In this document: one piece after another, positions 62,505 through 64,000 of the stretch
How positions within the stretch are numbered: position 1 is the stretch's first letter
How the letters are laid out: each line of letters opens with the position of its first letter
Assembly: GCF_014192515.1 (NCBI RefSeq)
Contig: NZ_JACHYB010000002.1
Span: 310,001 to 374,000 of the forward strand
DNA from: Microbacter margulisiae
GTDB taxonomy: Bacteria; Bacteroidota; Bacteroidia; Bacteroidales; Paludibacteraceae
Length of the DNA: 64,000 nt
Reading direction: 5' to 3'
The notes under the pieces: generated by a model
What the model was told of the DNA's origin: nothing
Databases searched by the model: none
The model's input: only the letters and a program-made list of their open reading frames with translations
Translations under genes and position numbers: made by a program

Positions 62505-64000
62505 CACTATCTCTATTGATAGAAAATGACAGGATTTCTTCGCCTTGTTTTTCTTCCAGAAAGTTAATCAACGATTTAGAAATAGAAATTAAAATTTGTC
62601 GTGCAAACAGCTTCACTTTTGTATGTGATGCTTCATCGTACACGACAAAATAGAGTTTGGTTTTTCCAGTAGCATTTTCTGTGGACAATGCTTTGATATC
62701 ATCAATTAAATCTTCTGTCAGTTTATTGATTTCTATCTTAATGCACAGTGAAGTCAATAAAGTATCCTCTTCAACGAATGCCGGCAATAATGCAATTCTC
62801 TTTACTTTAAATTCATATATAATTGGTTGCGAAGCATCTCGCGGACGACTATTCTTCCAATCAGCACCACGTTCCTGCACAATTCCCCAGATTAAAACGA
62901 ATAAATTGGGAATCATGAATTTACTGAATTCAACAAAATCATTTTGGAAAAGCATAATCCGGTAAGCCCCGCTATAATCTTCTATGGTAAGCGAACCAAA
63001 TGGACGTCCATTTTTTGTCATTCCCTGTTGAGTTGCCGTCACAATACCACCAGCAATAATTTCCTTCCCCTTTAAAGTCTCCAGGTCATTAAGGGCTGCC
63101 ATTTGTGTATTACATCCGTAGCGCAGTTCCAGTTCATACTTATCAAGTGGATGAGCAGATAAATATATTCCCACATACTCACGCTCCTTGTTCAATCGTT
63201 CCAGAGAAGCCCATTGCGGAGCAAACGGAATAGAAGGCTTAGCTACGGCAACTTCTTCAAAACCACCAAACAATGAATTTGATGCATTGGTTTTATCATT
63301 CTGAACCTTATTGCCATAACGAATTAGCGAATCAATGGCTTGTTCATCTTTATCATTTTGTACGAAAAACTGTTCACGGCTCACATCCCCTAAAGCATCA
63401 AATCCACCGGCTAGCACTAAGCTTTCTATCGCTTTTCGATTACAGGCATTCAGGTTAATCCGTTCAAAAAAATCAAACGTCGACCGATATGCTCCATTCT
63501 TCTCACGTTCATTTACAATGGCATCAACAGCGCCTTCTCCCACTCCTTTTACACCTCCCAGTCCAAAACGAATAGCTCCTTTCTTGTTCACCACAAAATG
63601 TAGGCGGCTTTCATTCACATCCGGGCCTAATACTTCAATTTTCATGGAACGACATTCATCCATGAATTTTGCTATTTCCGTGATAGAATCTTTATTTCGG
63701 GTTAAGTTCGCTGCCATAAATTCGGCAGGATAGTTTGCTTTCAAATAAGCCGTTTGATAAGCAACCCATGAATAACATGTAGCATGAGATTTATTGAACG
63801 CATACGACGCAAAAGATTCCCAATCATCCCATATCTTCAGGATAATATTTTCATCATGACCATTCTTCTTGCAGCCATCAATAAACTTAACTTTAAGGGA
63901 AGCCATTTTATCTTTCAGCTTCTTACCCATGGCCTTACGCAACTCATCACTTTGTCCACGGGTAAATCCAGCCAAAAGACGCGAAAGTAACATTACTTGC
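62494..64000 (-). CDS. dnaE: DNA polymerase III alpha subunit (partial, 3' part)
   Basis: C-terminal about 500 residues of the replicative polymerase; the rest lies beyond the right edge. The frame runs past the internal ATG at 63993 to the window end (preceding codons Q-V). Visible: the fingers block GFTRGQSDELRKAMGKKL, FNKSHATCYSWVAYQTAYLKANYPAEFMAANL, VNESRLHFV, the helix-hairpin-helix region FGLGGVKGVGEGAVDAI, and an OB-fold (about 320-400; IIAGGIVTATQQGMTKNGRPFGSLTIEDYSG). The N-terminal PHP domain and the catalytic aspartates are outside the window. Confidence 0.97.
   Translation of the reverse strand, partial: QVMLLSRLLAGFTRGQSDELRKAMGKKLKDKMASLKVKFIDGCKKNGHDENIILKIWDDWESFASYAFNKSHATCYSWVAYQTAYLKANYPAEFMAANLTRNKDSITEIAKFMDECRSMKIEVLGPDVNESRLHFVVNKKGAIRFGLGGVKGVGEGAVDAIVNEREKNGAYRSTFDFFERINLNACNRKAIESLVLAGGFDALGDVSREQFFVQNDKDEQAIDSLIRYGNKVQNDKTNASNSLFGGFEEVAVAKPSIPFAPQWASLERLNKEREYVGIYLSAHPLDKYELELRYGCNTQMAALNDLETLKGKEIIAGGIVTATQQGMTKNGRPFGSLTIEDYSGAYRIMLFQNDFVEFSKFMIPNLFVLIWGIVQERGADWKNSRPRDASQPIIYEFKVKRIALLPAFVEEDTLLTSLCIKIEINKLTEDLIDDIKALSTENATGKTKLYFVVYDEASHTKVKLFARQILISISKSLINFLEEKQGEEILSFSINRDSATC

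Overview
The window is a contiguous piece of a Bacteroidetes chromosome, most likely order Bacteroidales. Supporting evidence: promoters of the TAnnTTTG type with a TTG/TTTG element about 19-21 nt upstream; a tmRNA whose tag reads GENNYALAA; Bacteroidetes-specific families (DUF4293, DUF4249, Wzi-like outer membrane protein, TonB-dependent receptor with a carboxypeptidase-regulatory-like N-terminus); and a mitochondrial-type aconitase grouped with isocitrate dehydrogenase and citrate synthase, as described in Bacteroides. Base composition is AT-rich throughout. I see no rRNA, CRISPR array, insertion sequence, phage gene or origin. The species cannot be named from the sequence alone.

Layout. 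1-9.3 kb: HhH protein, GH28 pectinase, era, tmRNA, then a minus-strand block (coiled-coil protein-zapA-rny, CoA-transferase, nfo). 9.3-11 kb: Lrp-type regulator and an outer-membrane barrel. 11-26.3 kb: a long minus-strand block of central carbon and nitrogen metabolism, gltB-gltD-acn-icd-gltA followed by korA-korB-purC. It makes 2-oxoglutarate from acetyl-CoA and oxaloacetate, aminates it to glutamate, and carries a 2-oxoacid:ferredoxin oxidoreductase next door. 26.3-39.8 kb: surface-glycan genes. A plus-strand cluster (GT4, FemAB-like, DUF354, deacetylase) and a minus-strand operon (sugar transferase, Wzi-like protein, WbpE/WbpD/WbpB-like enzymes) flank a small membrane protein and proA. 39.8-45.3 kb: orphan histidine kinase, dapB, tRNA-Arg, GH53 galactanase, tRNA-Phe, U32 peptidase. 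45.3-49.5 kb: a four-gene Phe/Tyr operon (pheA, aminotransferase, DAHP synthase-chorismate mutase, tyrA). 49.6-52.1 kb: kbl and tdh for threonine breakdown. 52.4-57.2 kb: TonB receptor with DUF4249 lipoprotein, facing a periplasmic binding lipoprotein and a C_GCAxxG_C_C protein. 57.3-64 kb: thyA, pssA, sugar transporter plus ROK kinase, two small genes, and the 3' part of dnaE running off the window.

The most interesting signal is in the divergent pheA-kbl gap (49289-49484). It contains a promoter, an unannotated 24-codon leader ORF with a run of Phe and Tyr codons (FAYFFFYFYF), and an intrinsic terminator just before pheA. A 7-nt stretch inside the leader ORF is exactly complementary to the 5' arm of the terminator, so it can act as an antiterminator. 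Together these form a complete, compact ribosome-mediated attenuator for the aromatic amino acid operon.
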